In this document: one piece after another, positions 47,243-58,840 of the stretch
How the letters are laid out: each line of letters opens with the position of its first letter
Numbering within the stretch: the first letter of the stretch is position 1
Assembly (NCBI RefSeq): GCF_032854445.1
Contig: NC_088306.1
Coordinates: forward strand, 10,721,386 to 10,785,385
DNA from: Liolophura sinensis
Lineage: Eukaryota > Mollusca > Polyplacophora > Chitonida > Chitonidae
Direction of reading: 5' to 3'
Length of the DNA stretch: 64,000 nucleotides
The notes under the pieces: generated by a model
Seen by the model: the letters and a program-made list of their open reading frames with translations, nothing else
Told to the model about the DNA's origin: nothing
The model's database searches: none
Program-made: the position numbers and the translations under genes

Positions 47243-47502
47243 AAAGAATTAAAATGACAGATCTGTACCGAGAAGGTTGGTTCATTAAAAAATCTGCTCA
47301 GCGAAAACAAGATTTTAATTTTTTTCGCATTAATATGCAAGCTTAAATGTCCCCGGTTCACCTTTCTGCTCGGTGCTCAACAAAACAACCACTAGCGAGG
47401 AATTCGGACTGCTGTATTAATGTTAGAATTCTTTTGAACCTTTGCAATAACTTGAATCTTGTGTATGGAATAGAAATTAACACATATATCTTTGAACGAC
47501 GA

Positions 47503-47592
47503 CCCAGTTTTTTCTACCGGTACACCGCATACCGTCGTCAAATAAGTGAGCTATTGAGAAGAGCGTGTAATGAAAGCAATCAAATAAATACA
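47503..47592 (+). repeat. decayed SINE tail
   Basis: 'gtcgtcaaataagtgagcta' and 'aaagcaatcaaataaata' resemble the main SINE 3' end. Confidence 0.6.
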
Positions 47593-47786
47593 TGAATGGT
47601 GACTTCATGTACTTTAAACAAAATTTCTGTGACAGTAGGACAGTGTGATAAAGTTAAAACAAAATGACCATTTAAATGTATAGATACTCGTCTTTACACA
47701 TGCTGTGAAATAATTTGCCATGGCTGCATGCATAAACAACCAATCAACAAAGAATTCAGCAAATTAATCATGCAGAAAATGTTTTT

Positions 47787-47992
47787 ATTTATTTGATAGG
47801 TGTTTTACGCTGTACTCAAGAATATTTAACTTATACAACGGCGGCCAGCATTATGTTTGGAGGAAACCGGGCAGAGCCCGGGGGAAATCCACGACCATCC
47901 ACAGGTTGCTGGAAGACCTTCCCACGTACGGCCGGAGAGGAAGCCAGCATGAACTGGACTTGAACTCACAGCGACTGCATTGATGAGAGGCT
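47787..47992 (-). repeat. 5'-truncated main-family SINE, 11-bp duplication
   Basis: It lacks the outer head and ends within the sequence after the A box. AAAATGTTTTT flanks it at 47776-47786 and 47993-48003. Otherwise well preserved. Confidence 0.94.
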
Positions 47993-48103
47993 AAAATGTT
48001 TTTAAGAACATTCTCTTGTAGAGGGATGCAACACGTTGACGTTAGAGGCCTGTAGTAACACATATATATGATCGCTTGAAGTTCTATAAATCAACGGACT
48101 ATG

Positions 48104-48217
48104 GGTTTCCCCGGGCTCTACCCTGTTTCCACCCACCATAATACTGGTCGCCGTCGTATAAGTGAAATATTCTTGAGTACAGCGTAAAACACAAATCAAA
48201 TAAATAAATAAATAAAT
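48104..48217 (+). repeat. 5'-truncated main-family SINE
   Basis: Starts at GGTTTCCCCGGGCTCT. TCAACGGACTATG (48091-48103) and TCAACGGAGTATG (48218-48230) are a target-site duplication with one mismatch. It lies about 100 bp from an oppositely oriented copy. Confidence 0.93.
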
Positions 48218-48230
48218 TCAACGGAGTATG

Positions 48231-50145
48231 ATATGTACCAGTATCCACCCGGGTTTAATACATGTAAGCTTCATTATCCCAGGTGTAGTTGATTTCACTA
48301 GTTTTATTTTGTTATAAACTTCAACGTTTTTAAATGCGCTAATCATGGTAAGAAACAACTGTCTCAGTGCCACAAAGTATCCTTTATGAGGTGATATACC
48401 CACAAATCAATCAAACAGTTAACTCTTAAAGTATGTTACTCTGTGACCAAATTTGACCTTAATATATATAGTGCTGATATCATAAGTTCAAATCCACCTT
48501 GCGTTTTGTGATTTTCTTAGGCAGATTGCTAGTTGTGATGTGGTGTTAAATTTACTCAGATCATAAGATTTGTCTGGATTATGTCTTTATTTCTCGCGAC
48601 ATATATTTTAATGAATTCACTCGAATACCTTGTCAGTTTTTTCAGTAACAAAAATACATTGGTTATTCTGTTGTGATACGTCTGTAATCGTCATATATAA
48701 TCACTGTAAACGTGTATTGTGAACAAGCGGTAGCAGTTACTCTGTGGAACATCTCCAACAAATTGGCTTTACATTTATTTATTTGTTAAGCTCATATTGT
48801 CTTTTTTACGCAATGGCGCACAGGATTATACGAAATTGGAAAATTAAGTTCGATTGAAGACTGTAAATAATAACGCACCATGCAAAATTTTTATATTTAT
48901 ATAAAATGTGTGTCAAAATAATAAACAATGATGGGTAGGTTTTGTGTATTAGCGCGATGCTGTAAGGATACTTATAAAGCACTGTACACCTAAGAACAAC
49001 GAATTTGAATGAACAGATTATTTACACATGTTTTAAAAAAAACAACCTCCCAAAACGTCGTGCTTTATTTACACAGATTTTTTTTTCTTTCGAGAACAGC
49101 CGAGAACTATAATCTGTTTGTCATTGATTTGTTAAAGCCATAACTTCCACGATGCCCCCTTGTTTCATGTGGGTTCTATTATGGTGTCTTTGTTTTCTGC
49201 ATCTAGTCATTCATGTGGAATCGGACCGTGTGAGAGATAATAGATGTGCCTATTAGATGCTTGCCAATATCGGCCTCGCGTGGATATATGCCCCCCCCCC
49301 CCCCCCGTTTTATACTATTTTGTCATCATCGGTCCAACGATTTGATTTATGGCAGCGAGTCCATGTATAGCTAAACCCAATGCTCAACCGTCGTTCTTAT
49401 ATATTGATTCCAACATCTGTTTTTGTCATTCAGTTCACCTTCCCTTCTCACTTCACCATATGCCAGTCTATTTACGTCCGCTAGTTTTTTCGATCTGTTT
49501 TTTGAGTAAACCAAGTATCTTCCGGGACTACGAGGTCACAGGCCCCGGTCTATTGTCATTTGTCCCGTTTGATCTTTGGTCTCGCATAGAACATCTGGCA
49601 TTGGTGACACACAGATGAAATACCCGTTGCCCGTTTCCTTCTAACTTATGTTGTGTTTCCATTTCAAATAACAGGTTGAATTCGGTTGGAATTTCTGCGT
49701 GGGTAATTCGCTCCATTGAATTATACAGCAATTTAACCACACTTGTCTCTCCACATTTCTGTGTTGTGGATTCATAAGGCGTGCATATATGCCCATGTTG
49801 TTAAAATCGAATATTTAGGCATGTAATTGCAGCTTTTTTTAGTGCGTACAAAAACACATAAAGGTTGATCAGAACGATATGTTTTGAAACATGTGTTTTT
49901 CCTAGTTTCACGCACACACCCAACAATGATATTCCAACATGACAGCGTATTGAAGCAAAAATATGCCATTGAGAAAATTAGTGTTTACTACGTGTGAGTT
50001 TTTGTTTACCTGTTTGTCGATCAGTAACCATATCAACAGTCAGTCGTGACTGTCTAGTCCGTGATAAGATCCGGTTGCGAGATGTCTTTTTGTTTTTGCT
50101 TACGTACAGTTCCTATACTGAAAATGACGTTAATCATTTGCTTAA
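48231..50145. other. unique DNA, no gene seen
   Basis: A poly(C)16 run lies at 49291-49306. No exon or repeat family was recognised. A T-rich 'atttatttatttg' near 48772 may be a SINE tail scrap. Confidence 0.45.
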
Positions 50146-50187
50146 CAACAGAATAGGCAGACGTGTTGCTAGGCAACAGAATAGGCA
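50146..50187. promoter_or_regulatory. X-box (RFX-type) between direct repeats
   Basis: GTTGCTAGGCAAC at 50165-50177 fits the RFX X-box, two GTTGCY half-sites in inverted array. It overlaps the second of two direct repeats CAACAGAATAGGCA (50146-50159 and 50174-50187). RFX factors bind such sites in ciliary and other genes. No adjacent gene was identified here. Confidence 0.45.
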
Positions 50188-50999
50188 ATATGGAGGTATA
50201 TAGATAAATGAGATAATGTTCGTTCTTAAATGGATACTTTATTGATAATCAAACATACAGTGGTCAATATAAGTAAAGACTTAAATATCTGTCATTTTTT
50301 TTTTGCTGGACACAAGACGATAAATCCATGATATAAAGTGCATCCTTTTTAATTTGTCGCATGCGTCTGAAGGGAAAATGGGCGGAAAGTAGGTATAGAA
50401 GCTGGTTGAATTATTGGACATAAGTCGCTGCAGATACAAAGAGTAGTTCTCACTAGATATTAATCCAGTCTAAGCAATATCAAACTTGACTGTTAGTAGA
50501 AATATCATCATCATCACCACCACCATTATCATCACATTCGAGGCTTAATGAAAAACTGGGCCTAGTTATTCAAAAGTGTATTAGCACTTAAGCCCGGTAT
50601 TAACTTTAGTCCAGACTAAGACGCTATTGTCCTTAGTGAATTGGGCAAAGGCTGGTATTCAGATTTAAACCTGGCCTAACTTACAATACATTTAAGGTAC
50701 TTACATACTTACTGATCGTAACAATGGAACCCTCTTGACGTGCTTTGAAGACTCTACTTCAAGGTAAATTGACCATGTTCTCTTGCCGAGAATGACCCAT
50801 ACCTTACTAGTTTGCCCACAATACTTCATCGCAAATGTAGGAATGAATATTAGACTGTACAGTTTGGTCTCAAATTACTTTGAGCCGGAAAGTTCATATA
50901 ATAATATAACTCACGAGAGTGTTGATCCTATGAAGTTTACGTCAAACTGGGTATAAGTGTTCATTCACGTGACTTCATATTTAGACAGTACCTTCGCTG
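50188..50999. other. unique DNA; possible MITE scrap at 50565-50640
   Basis: 'gggcctagttattcaaaagt' with TTTAGTCCAGACTAA recalls small palindromic MITEs. The far end is not clear. No gene. Confidence 0.4.
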
Positions 51000-51035
51000 T
51001 GACGTCACCTACATATCGTACTTCCCGTGACGTCA
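51000..51035. promoter_or_regulatory. paired CRE sites 28 bp apart
   Basis: TGACGTCA occurs at 51000-51007 and 51028-51035 inside a loosely repeated unit (GTGACGTCAC then 'atatcgtacttccc' / 'cagatcgaatttcc'). CACGTGAC lies upstream near 50967. Such spacing could bind two CREB/ATF dimers. Function is inferred. Confidence 0.42.
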
Positions 51036-52659
51036 CATTCAGATCGAATTTCCGCAGTGCCCTTTAGTTGATTTCACGCGCATCCATAGTAGCCAATCTT
51101 CAAGTATCCTTTATGTCTACGGCTTCGTCACGAGATTTTCAAGCTGAACGGACGCTGAAAATATACCACGAACAAAATATGAAAAATCATTTCATTGTAT
51201 AGTATTTGTGACATTAATTAAGTTCAATTGCACACCTCAGAATGATACCTGCATGTTGGGATAGGAATAGGTTTGTAAATATCGACTTTAAATCAGGAAT
51301 TGTCTTTCCTGGTTCTAATAACTGCGAACTTTGTTTTGGTGTAAACAGTAGTTTGGTTTCAAATGCATGGGCGCACGGAAAATGTCCGGTCATATACAAG
51401 CGTCTCTAAATTTACATACCATTTTGAGATGTGACGAGTTATCTTGGGACAATGCTTTATTTTAACCAAAGCATTCATCAGTGTCGTTTCCTATGGCGAA
51501 AAAAATGAGACTTGATCAGCTGTGAGAACAAACATCTACATGATGTCGCCATTTTGAGTTGTGTGGACAAATAATGTAACGTCACGATCAGAGCTGGCGA
51601 TTCTAATGATATGAAACAATGAAAAATAAAATTAACAATGGGAATTTAACAGTGGATGGGATATAGAGGGTGGGGATAATGGGTGGGGCGGACGTCACTT
51701 TAACGCATTGATGGCAAGGCGTTGACCGTGTTTATAAGACCTATATGGCACTAGTACTTATTACGCCTTATAAAGGCGTAATACACCTTTACTATTATTA
51801 CGTTTTGATTAACCACATGTACCATTGCCTTGCTGCATTCCATATTATCCTCTTTCCAGGTGACCGGAGAAAGAATGAAAGGAGACACTGAAAGCTGGAA
51901 ATAAAACGGTAACAAGTTTGACATCGACTGGCACTCATGAAACTTCGACCTCCGCTTCGTTTTATCTCCTTGTGGGGCACTGACCCGGAAGTGGCCTGAC
52001 AGACCCCAAGCGCTGTCATTGGTGCAGGTATTACTCTTGAGGCTAACGCGGCGAGTGGAGATTTGAACCTCTGTCCCTCGTTAACTGGGTGTTAAGAGGC
52101 TGGCGGTAGCACGCCTGAACTGGCACTTAGAGCCACTGAACAGGTGCATGTCGCCTGAGAATTCACGTGAATGGGGTAAACGCGAAGCTATAAATCATAG
52201 ATGTGGTGCTAATTACGACGAGACCCATTTTGAGTTAAGTGGAGCGAGGCATAAGCCCTCAACAGCCTGGGGAGGTCAAGTTACGCAAGATTACACGAGA
52301 TTATATGGAATTTTTCGAGTCACTCGAAAGCTATTATTAACCGCTGTATTCTCGAACCAAAACGCATTTTCTGTGCTCTTCTTTTATCTCCATAGTGAGC
52401 AAACAATGTTTGGAAAGTTGCATTGAAAACATTCTGACAATTGGGTCTTCTTGGATAGGTCGTGATCAGCGGTACCGGTAGCTGTTTCCGGAAGTTGATG
52501 TGTGCGCATGCCACATGTTTCATAAATAAATGTTCCTTGACAGTAATAGTTGTATTTTTCAAGTAAATGTGGATGTATATCGCTCGCGTTGATGTCTTCG
52601 TCTAAACCTGTACAATTTCTTAAAGAGATAATCAAAATTTTTTATTTTACTGAAATGTA
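51036..52659. other. unique DNA with one good acceptor, no confirmed gene
   Basis: The arms ATTACGCCTT and AAGGCGTAAT form a hairpin at 51760-51782. ATTATCCTCTTTCCAG ending at 51859 is a strong acceptor, but the best frame after it closes after 14 codons (VTGERMKGDTESWK). 52048-52125 has a reversed B-box-like GAGATTTGAACCTC, probably a SINE-head scrap. Nothing else was recognised. Confidence 0.35.
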
Positions 52660-53010
52660 TTTATTTATTTGTTTGGTTGTTTGTTTGCTTGTTTATTTAT
52701 TTGACTATTGTTTAAGGCCAAACTGAGGATTTTTTCATCGTTACGATAGTTTTATGGGTAGAGAAAACCTGAATGACGTGATTAAACCATCGACTGTCGG
52801 CAAATTACTTACGAACTTGTCCACGCATAACATAACCGATAGTGATGGAGGGCAAACCGTCTCCAGGGAGTTTCATGTATGACCACACAAGAGAACTCCG
52901 TCGATCTCTTTTTGCTACCGGATCCTAAGAACAATGGAGACAGGGAATCTTTTAAATACCCTGCCAGAGATTGGTGTTGAACCTGCGTATCGTGTGACCC
53001 ACACTTTGAA
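52660..53010 (-). repeat. degenerate SINE-like sequence
   Basis: (TTTA)n with 'gactattgtttaaggccaaa' looks like a SINE tail. 'gattggtgttgaacctgcgt' near 52971 looks like a reversed B box. The distance is consistent with one old element, but identity along it is low. Confidence 0.4.
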
Positions 53011-53072
53011 AGGCAAGCCACGCGTCCATGACCCCATCTAACACAGAAATGAAAGTACAATATGAACAACTA

Positions 53073-53115
53073 TATGCAAGACGAGAAACAGCAATTGTAT
53101 GCAAGACGAGAAACA
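53073..53115. repeat. 25-bp short duplication
   Basis: TATGCAAGACGAGAAACA occurs at 53073-53090 and 53098-53115. Confidence 0.9.
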
Positions 53116-53223
53116 AGATCTCTGGTTATTGGAGCTGAAATGTGAAACTTCAGGCAACAAAACAGGGCTCGTCATCTAGCCATAATCTGGAAGTGCTTAA
53201 AATTTATTATATATTTGAGTTTG

Positions 53224-53341
53224 TGTGTTTGACGCCGTACTCAAGAATATATCATTTATACGGCGGCAGCCAGAATTGAAGTATAACGGAACCCAAGGTC
53301 ATCATCAGCTTGCTGGCAGACCTTCCCACGTACGGTGGAAG
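53224..53341 (-). repeat. partial main-family SINE
   Basis: 'gacgccgtactcaagaatat' to 'agaccttcccacgtacgg'. The T-rich tail and the head are missing and the middle is eroded. Confidence 0.82.
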
Positions 53342-53994
53342 TGCTAAAAAAAATTCTGAACAGGAAAGAACTCAAATTGTGGTTGGTACATTGTTCTGCA
53401 GTAAAGAATCAATGTACAACTTAAGATGTTTGATAAGTATGGGTCCAGGTAATAAAAATATATGCAATTTTGACCAGTTAGTAAGGGTAACATTGATTAA
53501 ACTATTAATTGATTGATTGTGTTGTGAAACATGAATAGGGGACAATAAGTACTAAAACTCGTTCGAGCGAAATCAAACACACTACGCAGATTGTAGATTT
53601 TCCCGCTTCATGGAAGTTGAAATGAATTTACCTCTTTTCGCCTGGTTTGCGCCACTTCTTATTGGCAACCGGAAGTGGGAGCGCTTTGACGAAAACACGA
53701 GAAATGATTTTGAACTTTTTTTTTCTTTCTTTTTTTCAAGGGTTGGGTGGGGTTAAATCCATGATGTGTTGGCACACTCTTGTCGGCTTGAGTTCGTCAG
53801 CTTCGAACAAGTAGACGAAATGAGTGCGACGTTATGGTACAACGGAGTCGAAGGGAAAATGTTGCGAGGGCTGGATTCGAAATCGATGCAAAAGGCTGCG
53901 TCCATTGTTGAGATAATTACTCACAAGGCAGTTGCCCCTGGAGTAGACAGCCAAACGTGCTGGCTGTGAGATTAGATTGTTAGTGGATATAAAG
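53342..53994. other. unique DNA, no gene seen
   Basis: A 67-codon plus-strand frame at 53766-53969 lacks motifs and splice support. T-rich tract near 53718. Confidence 0.45.
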
Positions 53995-54426
53995 AACTAT
54001 AGTCTATTTCTTTTTGTAAAATCAGTCATTCTCGCTACCAAAATTGCCTTTAGTCTGTGACGCGCAACAACACAAGCTCTACACATGGATATGTTCAAAG
54101 TCCATATTATTGCAAAGAAAATGCTGGGCAATGGGTGTGGAGAGTAATTTGTTTTACAATAGGGGCACCAACGTGACCTATTTTGATTATTTATGACGTC
54201 ACCCGAGGCAATGAATTGTTGCCGTCGAAACCGAGCTTATGGACTTATGAATAAGAAAAAGTGTTCTAACTTCATTTTCCTTGCAGTGATATGAACGTTC
54301 AACACATCAATGCGTAGAGCTTATATTGTTAGTTGTCACTGACTAAACGCAACTTTGGTGGTGAGCATGACTGATTTTACAGACAAGTGAATGTAGGTGA
54401 CTCTGTAAAAGAAATAGACTATAGTT
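53995..54426. mobile_element. fold-back MITE with ~130-bp inverted arms
   Basis: The outer 20 bp (AACTATAGTCTATTTCTTTT, 53995-54014) is exactly inverted at 54407-54426. After an extra ~25 bp in the right arm, similarity resumes (TGTAAAATCAGTCAT, then GCTCTAC, then GCAAAGAAAATG against GCAAGGAAAATG). The arms therefore extend over 53995-54123 and 54271-54426. The ~145-bp loop contains TGACGTCA. There is no coding frame. A TA target fits the CTATAG ends, suggesting a Tc1/mariner-type MITE, but this is inference. Confidence 0.82.
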
Positions 54427-55179
54427 AGAGGTTGTTTAGTACCAAATCTTGTTGGACCACACATAGTGAAGATGGGACCTAACAGGGATTGAAGCCGCTG
54501 TCATGCATGCAGGCTGTCATTGCAGGAGGTTTGGAATAAGGCGGTAGAAGGTAAGAAGAAAATGGTCCCCTTTTCTTCATCGACAATTACCCAGTTCTAA
54601 ATATACCGCCAAGGAGATTAATTTAATGAATGGTCGTTAAAAAGGTGTATTTATCTTTACGGCCACCCTCAATATTGTTTCGCTCATATATTTATGACAG
54701 TGGTCCAGCGTGTAACACTTCAATGTAACTGGCTGTTTATTTTAAGGAGAGAATTTGGTTAAATAAAAAGGAAATCTAGGTTCTTACAGCAAACAACCAA
54801 ATTTTTATCGTATTACTAAGCCAGTGTGGTGCAAACAGCCCTTAAATTTACAGTGGTCACTCGCTGAAGCATCGCATGTAAACAACTAGACTCTCACCGC
54901 GGATAGGCTTATATATCTTATTCCAACAATGCAGAAGTTGGCCTATACATATTAATCTGTCTCATTTTCAAAACCCGGCATGAGAAAAATTTCACGGACA
55001 CGTAATTTCCTCCTGTAGTCTATAATTATTTACTATACAAAGGACAACGGTAGAACTGTTTTACAGCTGAGGCTTTCTCGCAACTCTCCAATCTTATGTT
55101 ATGGTTTAAATAAGACAGCTTCTGTAGCCATTGACCTGTAAAGAGTTCGCCAGTGCGAGTCTAGTCTTCGATGAATAGA
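54427..55179. other. unique DNA, no gene seen
   Basis: Nothing recognised. Confidence 0.5.
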
Positions 55180-55660
55180 CAGTGAATGAGTAACGTCTAA
55201 CAAAGCCGTGTGAGGGCGGGACTGTGGTGGGCGAGGGTATGGCCCAAGATAAGTGGCTACGGTCCGGGATCAATCAATAGTTTAAGTTCCACATCTCGGA
55301 CTAGGACTCGCCGAGGGTTTATTGAATCTTTATTGGGTTACAGTGAAAATCATTGAATTATAAAGCAATGGCGACTGGTCGAAATTGAGTTGAACCGCAT
55401 TGTTGTTCTTGCCCTGTGTGATGCTATTAATCCGCTGGCTATCCCAAGGACAGCCAGGGGTTGATCCGCATAATGTCTGACCGTTAAACCGGGATTATTG
55501 TCAGCTAGTGCTCGTTGTCATGCGGCGACTTTTTGGTCTATTTCACGTCTTAACGATTTATGCAGTTCGCATGAATTTCATCAGCCACCGTTTTGCATTA
55601 TTTGGCTAACATTGATTGGGATAGTCTGAAGGACGACACCGTTAAAAACTCATTATAAAT
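55180..55660. other. repeat-free GC-richer block, candidate regulatory DNA
   Basis: Contains GATCAATCAATAG, GGTTTATTGAATC, GCTATTAATCC and TTTGCATTAT (octamer-like), with CpG-containing stretches and no long frame. It resembles the blocks at 31 and 39 kb. Confidence 0.35.
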
Positions 55661-56045
55661 GTCATGAAGCGTTTCTGAAGGACAGGATTCTTGGTTTGCT
55701 GAAATCAAAAGCTATTCTTATATAATGTTAAACCTATATCTTAACAATTTAACTGGCCTGCTTTTTGAACTTGTATAAAGATGTTAGCTATAAAGTATGT
55801 GGTGTGTAATTCTAAAGACTTCTCCCGTATTGTGCACAATTGAAGCCTCATTACTGGAAATAGTTTGTAACAAAAAAAAAAGATAAAAATTTCCATAACA
55901 AATGAACACCAAAGTTCTCGTTATATCTGCTAAATGAGATAGTGTGATAAACCGTACCCCCCCCCCCGTCCGCCACAAAAGACTAAACATGTGGCACGAG
56001 CGTATATATATATATTTTTAAGGCCAAATATGAAACAATCTCCCT
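55661..56045. other. A+T-rich DNA with poly(C) run
   Basis: Poly(C) near 55959-55967. Nothing else was recognised. Confidence 0.5.
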
Positions 56046-56635
56046 CTGGATACTACATATACACTACACCCACTGAATATTACATATACACAACACCCCC
56101 TGAATATTACATATATATTACACCCACTGAACATTACATATACACTACACTAAATATCACATCTACAGTACGCCCACTAAACACTGCATCTACAAAACGC
56201 CCACTAAACATTGCTTCTACAGTACGCCCACCAAACATTGCATCTACAGTACGCCCACTAAACATTGCATCTGCAGTACGCCCACTAAACATTGCATCTG
56301 CAGTACACCCCCTAAACATAGCATCTACAGTACGCCCACTAAACATAGCATCTACAGTACGCCCACTAAACATTGCATCTACAGTATATTCGCTAAATAT
56401 TTCATCTACAGTACGCCCACTAAACATTGTATCTACAGTACACCCCCTAAACATAGCATCTACAGTACGCCCACTAAACATCGCATCTACAGTACACTCG
56501 CTAAATGTTACATCTACAGTACGCCCACTAAATATTGCATCTACAGTACACTCGCTAAATGTTACATCTACAGTACGCCCACTAAACATTGCATCTACAG
56601 TACACTCGCTAAATGTTACATCTACAGTACTCTTG
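56046..56635. repeat. 27-bp minisatellite, ~22 units, open on both strands
   Basis: The typical unit is TACAGTACGCCCACTAAACA plus TTGCATC. Because 27 is a multiple of three, the array reads as a 9-residue repeat on both strands. On the plus strand it is VRPLNIAST-like (ATG at 56030, open to 56641). On the minus strand it is GRTVDAMFS-like (56652 to 56134). The left units are diverged and read PTEYYIYTT. At the right end two unit types alternate, giving a 54-bp higher-order period. One left unit is 3 bp shorter, which keeps the frame. There is no signal peptide or other domain, so a non-coding minisatellite is the simpler reading. Confidence 0.95.
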
Positions 56636-56652
56636 GGATAATCTAAATACAT

Positions 56653-58530
56653 CTATCTGAAAACTTTAACGCCACTTTGTGGGAGCAGGTTGCACTTGGA
56701 TTTCTAGAGATATTTTTGAATATATAATTGTGCGTTGTGTATGAGCATAGCTTTTAGTATTCAATACAATGGACTTCTAAAGTGAATACGCCAAATCACT
56801 TTAAATGATATATGTATTCTGTGTATAAATGACAAAATCTTCACAATAACACTAACTACAAAAAGGAACGAAAAAATAGACGTAATATAAATGTTCCAAA
56901 CCTAAGAGACTGTAGGCTTGAATGCAGCTCTCGCTATATTATTTACGGCTGGAAGCCCGGCCGTTTTTTCTTGTCATTTATTATATATTTTGTATAATAT
57001 TCATATAATACCTTTCTCTTTCCAAAAAAAAAATATTTTGACAAATTAAGAGAAAAAACTAGTGCATTATTTTTGAATATATTTATTCCATCCAGCAGTC
57101 ATGTATGGGTCTAACCTCGTGGAGAAAAAAATTAACAATCATATTCGAGCGAGAGGCAGCGTGGCGATTCGCACAGGTAACATGTTGAAAATGAGTCTGT
57201 ACTGAGTGTTCACTGCGGTGGTTGATGTCGAGGCGTGGTGTAGCAAGCCCTGGCAAATTTTCTTGGGGGGAGGTGGGCAGAGAATTGTTGACAGGATCTC
57301 TACAAGCTGTTGCCCAACCGTATCCGTCGTTAACTACTTACTAACTGATACTTTCCCTATACTTGTGTATGTATACTCAAATCTGCATGGGCAATTTGGG
57401 GTTTCATGGGAGAAAAACACACAGGCTAGCGTGCAGAATCGTTTGTAAGTCATTTATTGTTTTCATGACCTTTTGCTGGTTAATATATATTTCAGTGGCG
57501 AGAAATTGAAGTAGGCTAACACACCTGCTAGAAGGAAGAGTTACCCTGAGATAAATAAAAAACGGCCCTGACCTCACCATACAGGTTCCAAACAATAAAA
57601 GAACGAGTGAGATCTCTGTTGGAAATGTTGAAAATTTTCCTTTACATTTGGCGATATATATAAACTACCGATCCTCAGAAACCCCTATTTGACAAAATTT
57701 GTGTGAGCGTTTTTTTTTTGTTTCATTAAAATACAACTTGTAGATTTGTGATAGGTTGGAGACATTTTCGATTGAAACATAATGTATTTATTTATGTGAT
57801 TCTTGTTTAACGGCAGATTGTAATGTTAAGGCGACATTGAGTTTAGATACGATTGAACTTATATAGGCACTGTATTCAACTTTGAAATTTTATATTTGTT
57901 AATACTTTAATATGACCATTAAAACCTATTCCCTTTGCGTATATAGTCCTTAAATCTCAACCACTGGGCATAAAGACAGAAAAGGTTGTGGTCTTGTTTT
58001 AAGTTACGGGATCTTTGCTTATGCTGCAAGGGACATGACCTCTTCATCCAGTACAAAACACAAATGGGATCATGGAAAATTGAAAATTATCTGCGATAGG
58101 CCCACTTATATAATATTCTATTACAATACAAATGCAACGCTATTTGTAAAGCGGAGTTGTCAATATGTTTGATCTCAGTACCCGATGTTGCAAAGTAATC
58201 AACGAGATTATGTATCGCAGTCTAAATTATACAGTATTTTTTTTCTCGCAAAATGTTGCCCGCCTCGGCGTCATGCGGACAGTCCTGTAACAATACAGAT
58301 AAAATGTTCGGTGATGCAACATCGACACAGATTTATATATGCATTGTATCTGTGAACTACTCGTATCATCAGCTCGTCACGTCCTGAAATTCGGTTACAC
58401 GTTTTCTTGCTCGTCAAATGTGACAGTCTCTTGGCCAGTATCGTCGGATGTTCGAATCCAGCAGTCGCTGCATGGTGTGTTTTACATATTTACTCAGCGA
58501 AGGGCGGTCGTTTAAACCGGATCTATGACT
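56653..58530. other. unique DNA, no gene seen
   Basis: A SINE-tail scrap may lie at 57785-57825 ('atttatttatgtgattcttg'). Nothing else was recognised. Confidence 0.45.
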
Positions 58531-58759
58531 GGTACTCAAGAATATTTCACTTATACGACGGCGGCCAGCATTATTGTGGGAGGAAACCAGGCAGAGCCCG
58601 GGGGAACCCACGACCATCCACAAGTTGCTGCAGACCTTCCCGCGTACGGCTGGAGAGGAAGCCAACATGAGCTGAACTCACAGCGACTGCATTAGTGAGA
58701 GACTCCTTGGTCATTACGCTGCGCTAGCGCGCTAACCAACTGAGCCACGGGAGGCCCCC
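58531..58759 (-). repeat. main-family SINE missing its tail
   Basis: The head is complete (GCGCTAGCGCGCTAACCAAC to GAGGCCCC) and the central domain is present, but the T-rich tail after 'ggtactcaag' is absent. A decayed plus-oriented tail-like scrap follows at 58760-58840. The missing 3' end implies later deletion or recombination. Confidence 0.92.
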
Positions 58760-58840
58760 AATGTATAAATCTGATCGTTGTTGTAAAAGTGAATATTTGT
58801 GTAAAGAGCGTAAAACCTCAATTCATTGAGTAATCAAATC

